Shown in pieces: positions 48,342 to 56,730 of a stretch of 64,000 nucleotides of DNA. The stretch comes from Pseudomonas putida (lineage in GTDB: Bacteria > Pseudomonadota > Gammaproteobacteria > Pseudomonadales > Pseudomonadaceae): NCBI RefSeq assembly GCF_025905425.1, contig NZ_CP109603.1:1772001-1836000 (forward strand). Direction: 5' to 3'. Position 1 is the stretch's first letter, and every line of letters begins with the position of its first letter. A program made the position numbers and the translations under genes. The notes beneath the pieces are model-generated. The model was not told the DNA's origin and made no database searches. It saw only the letters and a program-made list of their open reading frames with translations.

Positions 48342-49085
48342 ATGCACGAAAAAAACGCCGTACTGATTCTTGAAGCCCCTTGGAACATCTATGAAGGGGA
48401 TATCAACCGCAGCTCGGTCGAGCCCTTTTTTCAAGGTCTGGCCAAACAATCCAATGATGTCGAAATTCTGCACTCACGCTTCTACGATGTGAGCAGCTTC
48501 AGGTTGGCATTCGCTGCGCTGAGCAAGCATAAGTACAAAAATGCCATCGTCTATGTCGCTGGCCATGGCGACGGCCAGCGCGTGGGAGGCGCCAAGATCA
48601 TCGACATCATGGTCGAGTGCAGCCTAAAGTCAGTGGCAGCCAATATCACCGGGGTGGTTTTGGGCTCGTGCTTCTCCGCTGGCACCGCCAAACGCTCGCA
48701 GGCTGACACGATCAATTTCATGGTCCAGGAATCGAACATTGCCTGGGTGGCCGCCTACAACTGCGCCGCGTACTGGCATGAAAGCACCATCATCGACCTG
48801 TCCATCATCCGCCAGATGATTCGCGCCAAAGAGTCGGATTTCCAGGATCGCAGTGACATCAGCGAGCAACTGGCGATGGGCATTGAATGTTTCAGCCCTC
48901 ACTTTGCCGTGGGCAGCAATGGTAAGCCTGGTAATGAGCGGGAGTTAATCAGCCTCAAGCAAGGCATCTCATTCTTCTCTCAACCGCGGGGCCAGGGTAA
49001 TCGCTCACGCTGTGTCACCTCCGAAGTCTGGAGTATGTGGGAGGGTCTGCAGCTGGAGCATGTAGATGAGCTGGAAAGAGGCTGA
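48342..49085 (+). CDS. Stand-alone caspase-like (clan CD) peptidase
   Basis: This 247-residue protein has a caspase/gingipain-type fold: beta-strands KNAIVYVAGHGD and ITGVVLGSCFSAG carry a His-Cys dyad at H75 and C110, with the usual GHG and SC contexts. There is no signal peptide, membrane helix or effector domain. Bacterial caspase-like proteases often cut a partner protein on activation, sometimes in phage defence, but no partner or sensor is beside it (a ProQ protein and a response-regulator fragment upstream, LysR downstream). The ATG at 48342 is chosen by its N-terminus; the longer frame adds 17 residues with no ribosome site. Confidence 0.72.
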   Translation: MHEKNAVLILEAPWNIYEGDINRSSVEPFFQGLAKQSNDVEILHSRFYDVSSFRLAFAALSKHKYKNAIVYVAGHGDGQRVGGAKIIDIMVECSLKSVAANITGVVLGSCFSAGTAKRSQADTINFMVQESNIAWVAAYNCAAYWHESTIIDLSIIRQMIRAKESDFQDRSDISEQLAMGIECFSPHFAVGSNGKPGNERELISLKQGISFFSQPRGQGNRSRCVTSEVWSMWEGLQLEHVDELERG

Positions 49086-49109
49086 CTGATGGTAGGTCGA
49101 CGCGGCCTT

Positions 49110-49994
49110 CTAGCCGCGCTTGGCCAATTCTGTTTCGAGCATCTGAAGAAACACCTTAACCCGCGCGGGCACATATCGGCGCGATGGGGTGACGGCCCAT
49201 ACCGAGAGCTGTTCCATACCCGCATCCGACAACGCAATTTCGATCAACGAACCGTCTCTGAGCTGAGGCAGGACATCCCAGTAAGCCAACATCGCTATGC
49301 CAAGGCCTTGGAGGGCTGCGTCTCGCACCGCACCGACACTACTGGTACTCACTCGGCCTTCCATGCGCCGTCGAACGATGTCTGCGTTTACCACGAACGG
49401 CCATTTCGGAACAGCTTGCAGGACGATGCACTGGTGCTGCTGTAGTTCCAGCAGTGTGGAAGGTTTGCCGTGCTTATCCAGGTACTTCGGAGCGGCGCAC
49501 AACACGCGAGGATTGGGGGCGACCCGCCTGGCAACCAAATCGGAATCGGGCAGCGGCGCGATCCGCAGCGCCAAGTCAAAACCGCGTCCGACGATATCAA
49601 CCACCGAGTCTGAAACATCCAGCTCAACGCGCAGCCCAGGATACTGCTGGAGCAATCGCTCAAGTATCGCTAGAACAATGGACTGGCCGAAGACGCTTGG
49701 CGCCGTCAGCCGCAATACTCCGGTGACCTGGCTCGAAGCAGGCTTTAGGTGTGCAAGCGCACTTTCCTCGGCCTCTATCATCGTGTGGGCGTATGGAAGA
49801 AAAGCTTCGCCTTCTGCGGTGAGCGAGACCGACCGCGTAGTGCGGTGAAACAACCGAACCCCTAGCTCTTCCTCCAGCGCAGCTACTCGCCGGGAAACCT
49901 GCATCGGTGCCACGTCCAGCTGCCGGGAAGCCGCTGACAGACTGCCTGCTGCGACCACCGAAAGAAACACTCGAACGTCCGCTACCAACATCAT
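49110..49994 (-). CDS. LysR-family regulator of the adjacent flavoprotein
   Basis: This 294-residue regulator has a winged helix (VRVFLSVVAAGSLSAASRQL, VSRRVAALEEELGVRLFHRT) and a substrate-binding domain of the AaeR/CrgA type. It is divergent from the Old Yellow Enzyme gene with 119 bases between starts, the usual geometry for LysR control. Two adjacent ATGs (49994, 49991) are equally possible. A CGCGGC/GCCGCG hairpin at 49101-49118 overlaps its stop and could end both it and the convergent caspase-like gene. Confidence 0.9.
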   Translation of the reverse strand: MMLVADVRVFLSVVAAGSLSAASRQLDVAPMQVSRRVAALEEELGVRLFHRTTRSVSLTAEGEAFLPYAHTMIEAEESALAHLKPASSQVTGVLRLTAPSVFGQSIVLAILERLLQQYPGLRVELDVSDSVVDIVGRGFDLALRIAPLPDSDLVARRVAPNPRVLCAAPKYLDKHGKPSTLLELQQHQCIVLQAVPKWPFVVNADIVRRRMEGRVSTSSVGAVRDAALQGLGIAMLAYWDVLPQLRDGSLIEIALSDAGMEQLSVWAVTPSRRYVPARVKVFLQMLETELAKRG

Positions 49995-50113
49995 TACATC
50001 CTATTTTGTTATACCGGTTTCACAGTTGAACGGCTTGGTCAGGGTACAGACGCACCGTAGCATTCGCAATTATAGGTAAGTAAGTACCCATCTTGAGAGT
50101 GACGAGGTCTAGC

Positions 50114-51215
50114 ATGCCCGATTCGAATCCCGCTATTTTAACGCCTTACGATATTAATCGGCTTGAACTACCCAATCGCTTGGCAGTCGCTCCGATGACG
50201 CGTGTGAGTGCCACCCCGTCAGGCCTGGCTACCGATGCAATGGCTCGATACTACGAGCGCTTCGCCCAAGGCGGGTTCGGTTTGATCATCACTGAGGGTA
50301 TTTACACCGACCAGCAATTTTCCCAAGGCTACCCCTTCCAGCCGGGCATTACCGACTATGAACAGGCTCTCGCCTGGCGTGCGGTGACGGATCGAATTCA
50401 TGCTCATCAAGGCGCCGTCTTTGCTCAGGTCATGCATGCAGGTGCCCTGAGTCAAGGTAACCGCTTTAGCGGCCAAACCGCTGCCCCCTCTGCGGTTCGG
50501 CCCAAAGGGGAGCAAATGGGTTTTTACTATGGAGAAGGCCTGTACCCTGTTCCTAAGGCGATGACTGATGAAGACATCGCTGACGCCATCGCAGGGTTCG
50601 CCCAGGCGGCAATACGATCAGTTGCCGAGGCGGGTTTCGATGGCATTGAAATCCATGGCGCAAACGGCTACCTGCTTGACCAGTTTCTTACGGATTACGC
50701 CAATAATCGTCATGATCGTTGGGGGGGGTAGTACGCAGCAGCGGATGAGGATGATCCTTGAAGTCGTCAAAGCGGTCAGGCAAGCGGTGCAGAATTTCCC
50801 GGTTGGGATACGAATCTCTCAAGGCAAGGTCAACGACTTCGTGCACAAATGGGAAGGCGGCGAGCAGGATGCCGAGATTATCTTTGGTCTGCTGGAAGAC
50901 GCTGGCGTCGACTTTATCCACGTGACCGAGTTCGAGGCCTGGAAACCGGCATTTGCTACCAGCAGTGCCAGCTTGGTCGCATTGGCGCGTCGATACGCGC
51001 CTAGAACGGCGCTTATCGCAAATGGCGGTCTGCACGAGATGGCGCATGCTGAGTCGATGCTCGCTGCGGGCGCCGACATCATCGCCGTGGGGAAAGCAGC
51101 ACTGGCAAATCCCGACTTCCCGAGCCTGCTGTGTGCCGGCAAACCTGTCGCTCCATTCGACGCCTCAATCCTTGCACCCATCGCCAATATCAAAGAGCAG
51201 GAGCTGGCGCTTTGA
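50114..51215 (+). pseudogene. Old Yellow Enzyme (NemA-type) split by a frameshift in a poly-G run
   Basis: The gene would encode a 366-residue FMN-dependent ene-reductase that reduces activated double bonds or nitro compounds with NADPH. The N-terminal part (to residue 205) has the family blocks RLAVAPMTRVSA, VMHAGALS, and IHGANGYLLDQFL with the flavin and substrate His/Asn. It stops at 50729-50731 after NNRHDRWGG, in a run of eight G at 50721-50728. Removing one G restores the standard ...WGGSTQQR continuation, which runs to the normal end at 51215. So it is either phase-variable, decayed, or a sequencing error. LysR is divergent. Confidence 0.85.
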
Positions 51216-51251
51216 GCAACTAGCCTGGTGTGCTTCGGCGCAGATCTCCGA

Positions 51252-51686
51252 TCATCGCGTTTTTGCAATCACCCCCGTCATGTATTGATTGAGGTCGCGA
51301 AAATCCTTAACGCTCCAGGCGTGCGGCGGAATCTTCACGCCGTTCTCCTGCAAGGTCTTTGGGATCAAGTTTCCATTTGGGCGCAGTATCACCGACGCTA
51401 CAATAACGCCTGGATAATCGCTCAGCCGTTTCTTGAAAGCAGCCGTTGTAAGGTCAGGTGTTGGTGGGTCGCTTTTATTGGCCAGCGCCCCGGTCCCCTT
51501 GATATCGGCGCCGTGGCACACGGCACACCGCTGTATGTAGAGATTTTTGCCATTGGCAGTCTCTGCGAGCGCGTGGGGTGTTTGTGCGAGTGAGAAAACC
51601 CCTAGTAAAACGAAGAGCGATCTTCTAAATTTAAGTTGGCATTGTTGCTGAAACAGGTTATCCAACATCCCGGTGGGTTCCGACAT
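51252..51686 (-). CDS. Exported c-type cytochrome
   Basis: This 144-residue protein has a signal peptide (about 20-41, SLFVLLGVFSLAQTPHALA) and a haem-binding C54-x-x-C57-H58 (CAVCHG). A C-terminal Met in QYMTGV is the likely second axial ligand. It is a small periplasmic electron carrier. The ATG at 51686 has AAGGAAG upstream. It is divergent from a Tat-exported flavoprotein and probably accepts its electrons (inference). Confidence 0.86.
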   Translation of the reverse strand: MSEPTGMLDNLFQQQCQLKFRRSLFVLLGVFSLAQTPHALAETANGKNLYIQRCAVCHGADIKGTGALANKSDPPTPDLTTAAFKKRLSDYPGVIVASVILRPNGNLIPKTLQENGVKIPPHAWSVKDFRDLNQYMTGVIAKTR

Positions 51687-51838
51687 TCTTTCTTCCTTGG
51701 GTGTCAGCGCAGGGCAGGGCAGCCTACTTGCCGCTGTGGCCCCGGGGATGTTATCAGCTCCTGCCAGACTCGTTTTCCCTGCGCGCGCCGCGTAGCGGCT
51801 TCGAATACACCGCGTCGCTAAATCAACTCTTTATGTCC

Positions 51839-51850
51839 CTTTCGCGAAAG
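51839..51850. promoter_or_regulatory. 12-bp palindrome in the cytochrome/flavoprotein intergenic region
   Basis: CTTTCGCGAAAG is a perfect palindrome inside the 361-base divergent gap (51687-52047). It could be an operator; no other clear element is seen there. Confidence 0.35.
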
Positions 51851-52047
51851 TTACGAAATACATGAACTAAGTATTTGTCCTCAGCGATTCTTCCCGCTGC
51901 ACGGCATCACCAGAATAGCCGCCCTCAATTTGAACCGTCAGCCTGACGCGATGACCACAAAGTTGGCCACGGCGGCTGTCGGCCTTGCATGCGCCCGTTG
52001 CTTAGGGCTGATGTAACCCATACCGAATGCTAGGAAAGGAAAGTGTC

Positions 52048-53463
52048 ATGGGAATGACCAGGCGTAAATTTTTGATCGGCGGTGGCGTCGTGGCGGCTGC
52101 AGCGGGTGCGGGGATCCTGACCCCTATGCTGACGCGCGAGGGTCGCTTGATCCCCGGCAAACCACGGTTTGGCTTTGTAGAAGGCACCGAGGGAACGTTG
52201 CCCAAGCAAGCAGACGTGGTCGTCGTCGGCGCTGGCATTCTCGGTCTCATGACCGCGATCAACCTTGTCGAGCGTGGCCTGTCGGTCGTCGTCGTTGAAA
52301 AAGGTGAGATTGCCGGCGAGCAGTCCTGCCGGTTCTATGGCCAGGTCATGACCTACAAGATGCCGGATGCGACCTTCCAGTTGCACCACCTTGGCAAGCA
52401 ACGCTGGCGCGAGATGAATGCCAAGGTCGGTGCTGACACCAGCTACCGCACTCAAGGCCGTGTCGAAGTGCCTTTCGACGAAGAAGACCTGGAAGGCGTC
52501 AGAAAGTGGATCGACCTCAAAACCCGTGAGGTTGGCTCGGACATCCCCTTCAAGACCCGCATGATTCAAGGCACTGAACTTGAGCAGCGCCTGCGCGGCG
52601 CTTCGTCCAGCTGGAAGATCGCAGGCTTCGAGGAAGACTCGGGCAGCCTGGACGCCGAGCGTGCCTCGTACGTCATGGCCGACTACGCCAAGAAAATGGG
52701 CGTGCGCATCTACACCCACTGCGCCGCGAGGGGGCTGGAAACCCAAGCAGGTGTCATCTCCGACGTGGTGACAGAGAAGGGCGCCATCAAGACTTCTCGC
52801 GTCGTCGTGGCCGGTGGTGCCTGGTCCAGGCTGTTCATGCAGAACCTGGGGGTCGATGTGCCGACCTTGCCGGCCTACCAGTCCCAGCAGATCATCAGCG
52901 CTGCACCTCGTGCACCTGGCGGTAACGTGGCGTTGCCTGGGAACATCTACTTCCGCGAGCAGGCTGACGGCACCTACGCCACCTCGCCGCGCGTTGTGGT
53001 TGCGCCGGTGGTCAAAGAGTCGTTCATGTATGGCTACAAATACCTGCCACTGCTGGCCATCCCTGACTTCCCGGTTCACGTCGCGCTCAACAAGCAGTTG
53101 ATCGATTCGTTCCTTCAGCCAACCAGCTGGAAACTGGATGAAGTGTCGCCGTTCGAGAAAAACAGGCTGATGACGGCGGCCCCTGATCTTCCAGAGCTCA
53201 ATGCATCGCTGGCAAAACTCAAGGTCGAGTTCCCAGCCTTCAGCGAGTCGAAACTGATCGATCAGTGGAGCGGCGCCATGGCGATCGCCCCGGACGAGAA
53301 CCCGATCATTTCGACGGTCAAAGAGTATTCTGGCCTGGTCATCAATACCGCGACCGGTTGGGGCATGACAGAAAGCCCGGTGTCTTCCGAGTTGACGGCC
53401 GACCTGCTGCTGGGCAAAGCCCCGGTGCTGGACCCAACACCGTTTAGCCTGTATCGATTCTAA
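52048..53463 (+). CDS. Tat-exported FAD amino-acid dehydrogenase-like oxidoreductase
   Basis: This 471-residue flavoprotein is of the DadA/glycine-oxidase (DAO) fold. A twin-arginine signal (TRRKFLIGG, R5-R6) precedes a hydrophobic stretch, so the folded FAD enzyme is exported to the periplasm, which is unusual for this family. The FAD motif VVVGAGILGLMTAINL and the C-terminal GAMAIAPDENPIIS (FAD contact) are intact. AGGA lies 7 bases before the ATG at 52048. It probably oxidises an amino acid or amine outside the cytoplasm to an imine, passing electrons to the divergent cytochrome c; the secreted RidA-type protein just downstream would hydrolyse the imine. Confidence 0.85.
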   Translation: MGMTRRKFLIGGGVVAAAAGAGILTPMLTREGRLIPGKPRFGFVEGTEGTLPKQADVVVVGAGILGLMTAINLVERGLSVVVVEKGEIAGEQSCRFYGQVMTYKMPDATFQLHHLGKQRWREMNAKVGADTSYRTQGRVEVPFDEEDLEGVRKWIDLKTREVGSDIPFKTRMIQGTELEQRLRGASSSWKIAGFEEDSGSLDAERASYVMADYAKKMGVRIYTHCAARGLETQAGVISDVVTEKGAIKTSRVVVAGGAWSRLFMQNLGVDVPTLPAYQSQQIISAAPRAPGGNVALPGNIYFREQADGTYATSPRVVVAPVVKESFMYGYKYLPLLAIPDFPVHVALNKQLIDSFLQPTSWKLDEVSPFEKNRLMTAAPDLPELNASLAKLKVEFPAFSESKLIDQWSGAMAIAPDENPIISTVKEYSGLVINTATGWGMTESPVSSELTADLLLGKAPVLDPTPFSLYRF

Positions 53464-53488
53464 ACCCCGTTACGACAATGGAATGACC

Positions 53489-53513
53489 GTGCACGCCTCG
53501 TCGAGGCGTGCAC
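53489..53513 (+). terminator. Hairpin between the flavoprotein and the RidA gene
   Basis: GTGCACGCCTC (53489-53499) pairs exactly with GAGGCGTGCAC (53503-53513) around a 3-base loop, with no T-run after it. It lies in the 81-base gap and may fix the ratio of the two products through attenuation or mRNA trimming. Confidence 0.5.
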
Positions 53514-53544
53514 ATCACCCGTGGTAATCAATTAGGAGAAACAC

Positions 53545-54042
53545 ATGAAGGTCGCTTTCAAGACCGTTGCTGCATTGGCCCTGACAATTGCTGGTGCCGG
53601 GAGCGTTCATGCACAGGATGTTGTGCGCCATAGCGCAGGCAGTTTCCCCATTTCGGCAGCTGTGGAAGTTCCTGCAGGCAAGACCGTCGTTTATCTGAGC
53701 GGCTCTGTTCCGTCGGCTATCCACCCTGAGGCAGCCAAGGATTCGCTGGAATCCTACGGTGATACCAAAGCACAAACCATCAATGTGCTCGAGAACATCC
53801 AGAAGCAGCTCAAAGACCTCGGTCTGGGCCTGAAGGATGTGGTGAAGATGCAGGTGTTCCTGGTAGGCGGCCCGGAGAACGGCGGCAAGATGGACTTCGA
53901 CGGCTTCATGGCCGGCTACACCCAGTTCTTCGGCCCAGACGCCAAGCAGCCAGTTCTGCCTGCACGTTCCGCGTTCCAGATCGCAGGCTTGGCTCACCCA
54001 GCCTGGCGCGTAGAGATCGAAGTCACCGCAGTTCGTCCCTGA
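53545..54042 (+). CDS. Exported RidA/YjgF-family imine deaminase
   Basis: This 165-residue protein has a signal peptide (LALTIAGAGSVHA, cleavage before QDVV), then a RidA domain: VVYLSGSVPS, NVLENIQKQLKDLGLGLKDVVKMQVFL and PARSAFQIAGL with the carboxylate-binding Arg of the family. Cytoplasmic RidA hydrolyses reactive enamines and imines; an exported form is rare and makes sense beside an exported amine-oxidising flavoprotein. AGGAG precedes the ATG. It may be trimeric, as others are. Confidence 0.9.
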   Translation: MKVAFKTVAALALTIAGAGSVHAQDVVRHSAGSFPISAAVEVPAGKTVVYLSGSVPSAIHPEAAKDSLESYGDTKAQTINVLENIQKQLKDLGLGLKDVVKMQVFLVGGPENGGKMDFDGFMAGYTQFFGPDAKQPVLPARSAFQIAGLAHPAWRVEIEVTAVRP

Positions 54043-54049
54043 AAGGGAT

Positions 54050-54066
54050 GCCTGCTGAAAGCAGGC
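54050..54066. terminator. Hairpin between the convergent RidA and MFS genes
   Basis: GCCTGCT (54050-54056) and AGCAGGC (54060-54066) form a short stem with a GAA loop right after the RidA stop. There is no T-run. It may serve as a bidirectional stop between the convergent genes. Confidence 0.45.
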
Positions 54067-54099
54067 GCGGCCTAGCCACGCCTGCCTGCGTACCTTGCC

Positions 54100-55401
54100 T
54101 CAGCGGGGGTTGACCACCGCGGCCGAGGTACGTAGCACCAGCAGGGCGCCCAAGGCGATGACCAGCGACAACAGGTACAGCGCCAGGCTGGCGCTTTGCG
54201 TGTTATCACGCATCCAGCCGATGAGGTAGGGCGCGACGAACGCCGCAACGCTGCCCAGCGAGCTGATCAGCGCCAGCCCCGGCGCCAGTATCGGCCCGGC
54301 CAGGTAGGCCGGTGGCAATTGCCAGAACATCGGCAGCGCGCTGCTGGCGCCCATGCCGGCAATGGCCAGCCCGGCCATGACCAGTAGCGGTGACTGCGGC
54401 TGCAGGCCGGTCAGGGTCAAGCCCAGCGCGCACATCAGAATCGGCACGCACAGGTGCCAGCGCCGCTCCTTGCGGTGGTCGGACGAGCGCCCCACGGCAA
54501 TCATGAACACGCACCCCGCCAGATAAGGCACGGCACTGAGCAGGCCGACCTGGCTATCGTGGGCAATGCCCGAGCCGTGGATCAGCGCCGGCATCCAGAA
54601 CGCCAGGGTGTTGACCGCCAGCATGACCGCGAAATAGATCGCCACCAGCAGCCAGACCTGGCCATTGGTGAAGATGCCGCGCCAGGAACTGATCTGTTTG
54701 CGCGCTTCTTCGCCGGCCAGCGTTTGCCGCAGGGCGTGCTTCTGCTCGTCGCTGAGCCAGCGCGCGTCTTCGATCCGGTCGTCCAGCCGTGCCAGTATCA
54801 CCAGCCCCAGGGCCACGACCGGCAGGCCTTCGATCAGGAACATCCACTGCCAGCCGCGCAGCCCGGCGGTGCCTTGCATGTGTTCGAGGATCCAGCCCGA
54901 CACCGGGCCGCCGACCACGCCAGCCATGGGTACGGCCAGGGTGAACAGGGCGGTGATCGACGCCCTGCGCCCGGCTGGGAACCAGCGGTAGAGGTAGACC
55001 AGAATCCCTGGGAAGAAACCAGCTTCGGCCACGCCCAGGCCGAACCGCAGGGCGTAGAACCCATGCGCGCTGTCAATCAGCAGCATGGCGCTGGAGAGCA
55101 ACCCCCAGGTCACCATCATCAGGGCGATCCAGCGCCGTGGGCCGAGTTTGTCGAGCACCAGGTTGGCCGGTACGCCGAACATCGCGTAGGCCACGAAGAA
55201 CAGCCCGGCACCCAGGCCATACACGGTGTCGGAGAATTGCAGGTCGTTGCTCATCTGCAGCTTGGCGAAGCCGATGTTGATGCGGTCCAGGTGGGCGAAT
55301 ACGTAGCTGACCAGCAGCAGCGGCATGATTCGCCAGCTGACCTGGCGGTGGGTACTGGCAATGCTCTGCGCGTGGTGCAGAGACGCGAGGGTCTGGCTCA
55401 T
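54100..55401 (-). CDS. MFS transporter, anion:cation symporter type
   Basis: This 433-residue, 12-helix inner-membrane importer is of the ACS branch (tartrate, 4-hydroxyphenylacetate, vanillate-type acids). DRINIGFAKLQM, YALRFGLGVAEAGFFPGILVYLYRWFPAGRRA and GWQWMFLIEGLPVV are ACS motifs. The ATG at 55401 has GAGG 8 bases upstream; the longer frame is the porin's end in another phase. As the last gene behind the Rieske oxygenase, reductase and porin, it probably brings their aromatic acid substrate across the inner membrane. Confidence 0.9.
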   Translation of the reverse strand: MSQTLASLHHAQSIASTHRQVSWRIMPLLLVSYVFAHLDRINIGFAKLQMSNDLQFSDTVYGLGAGLFFVAYAMFGVPANLVLDKLGPRRWIALMMVTWGLLSSAMLLIDSAHGFYALRFGLGVAEAGFFPGILVYLYRWFPAGRRASITALFTLAVPMAGVVGGPVSGWILEHMQGTAGLRGWQWMFLIEGLPVVALGLVILARLDDRIEDARWLSDEQKHALRQTLAGEEARKQISSWRGIFTNGQVWLLVAIYFAVMLAVNTLAFWMPALIHGSGIAHDSQVGLLSAVPYLAGCVFMIAVGRSSDHRKERRWHLCVPILMCALGLTLTGLQPQSPLLVMAGLAIAGMGASSALPMFWQLPPAYLAGPILAPGLALISSLGSVAAFVAPYLIGWMRDNTQSASLALYLLSLVIALGALLVLRTSAAVVNPR

Positions 55402-55433
55402 GAAATGACCTCGAAGGGCAGGTGTAAGGGGGT

Positions 55434-56684
55434 TCACCAGAGTTTCAGGGTGTAGCTGACGATCAGCCGGTTCTCGTCCATGTCGCTGGCGTAGCTGGAG
55501 CGGTAGGCCGCGTTGCGCCAACGCACGCCCAAGCCCTGGAAGTAGCCGGCCTGGATGACGTAGGCGAGGTCGGTGTCGCGCTCCCACTCACGGCCGTCGG
55601 CAGCGCTGGTGCGGATCTCGTCGCCGCGCACATAGCGGGTCATGAAGGTCAGCCCGGGTAGCCCGAGGGCGGCGAAGTTGTAGTCATAGCGAGCCTGCCA
55701 GGACACCTCGCCGGCGTTGGTGAAGGTGCCGATCGTGACCAGGTTGGCGGTGTAGGGCGGGGTGTAGCCGTTCAGGGTGGGGAAGGCGTCGTTGCCGTAC
55801 ATGCGCTGGTAGCCCACGCCGAACTTGTGCGCGCCCACGCTGAGGGTGCTCATCATGTTGAAATTGCGGTTGTCGACGCTGCCGGCCTTGGCGGTGCCGG
55901 CGCTGTTGCTGTCGAAGTAACGCAGGTCGCTGAGCAGCGACATCCCCGACGCCAATGGCAGCGTGTGCACCAGGCCGTAGAAGTCTTGCCGGTAGACGTC
56001 GTGCAGTTCGCCGCGAAAGACGCTGGCGATCAAGCCGTGGCCCACGTCGTAGCTGGCCCCCAGTACGTCGAAGGCGCCGCTGTCGAAATCGGCGCTGCGC
56101 CCGGCCAGGTACATGCGGTCGCTGCCCGACGACTCACGGGTACGTGAGCGCCAGAGTTGCCCGGCGGTCAAGGTCAGCCGTTCGATGTCCTGCGACTGCA
56201 GCAGCGCGCCGTCGAACGTCTGTGGCATCAGGCGCATGTCATCACGAAAGACCACGGGCAGGGTTGGGGTCAGGATGCCGACATCGAGGCGGGTCTTTGA
56301 CACCCGCAGCTTGCCGGTGACCCCCATGTGGCTGAAGTTGTCCACCGGCCTGCCTGATTGCGAGCCGAAAGGCAGCGTGCCGTCGCCGCTGCGGCCACGT
56401 CCCGAGTCGAGCTTGACCCCCAGCAGGCCGAGATAGTCCACGCCGAACCCGACAGGCCCTTCGGTGAAGCCCGATTGCATGCGCAGCATGAAGGCTTGCG
56501 ACCAGTTGCCGACTTGCGAGGCCTTGGCACCACTCTGGCGAAAATCGCGGTTCTGGTAGAAATTGCGCAGCTCCAGGCTGCCCTGGCTGTCGCCAACGAA
56601 GTCGGCGCGGGCTGGCAGTGGCAAGGCCAATGCTGCCAGCAGCGCCAGGCGCAGGCAGGTGATACCCCGTTCAGGCTTGAACAT
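55434..56684 (-). CDS. OprD-family outer-membrane porin
   Basis: This 416-residue porin has a signal peptide (LALLAALALPLPARA), a DFVGDSQGSLELRNFYQNRDFR start typical of OprD/OpdK/VanP proteins and a C-terminal aromatic-ended beta strand (YTLKLW). Members of the OpdK (PhaK) branch admit aromatic and dicarboxylic acids. It is third in the order reductase, oxygenase, porin, transporter. Confidence 0.9.
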   Translation of the reverse strand: MFKPERGITCLRLALLAALALPLPARADFVGDSQGSLELRNFYQNRDFRQSGAKASQVGNWSQAFMLRMQSGFTEGPVGFGVDYLGLLGVKLDSGRGRSGDGTLPFGSQSGRPVDNFSHMGVTGKLRVSKTRLDVGILTPTLPVVFRDDMRLMPQTFDGALLQSQDIERLTLTAGQLWRSRTRESSGSDRMYLAGRSADFDSGAFDVLGASYDVGHGLIASVFRGELHDVYRQDFYGLVHTLPLASGMSLLSDLRYFDSNSAGTAKAGSVDNRNFNMMSTLSVGAHKFGVGYQRMYGNDAFPTLNGYTPPYTANLVTIGTFTNAGEVSWQARYDYNFAALGLPGLTFMTRYVRGDEIRTSAADGREWERDTDLAYVIQAGYFQGLGVRWRNAAYRSSYASDMDENRLIVSYTLKLW

Positions 56685-56730
56685 GTGATGTCCCTTTTAT
56701 TGTTGTTATGGACGGCTGCCGGCGCTGGCT

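Noticed and set aside
48342..49085. Toxin-antitoxin reading of the ProQ-type/caspase-like pair
   Set aside because: The two genes are divergent, separated by 377 bases, and neither has toxin-family features.
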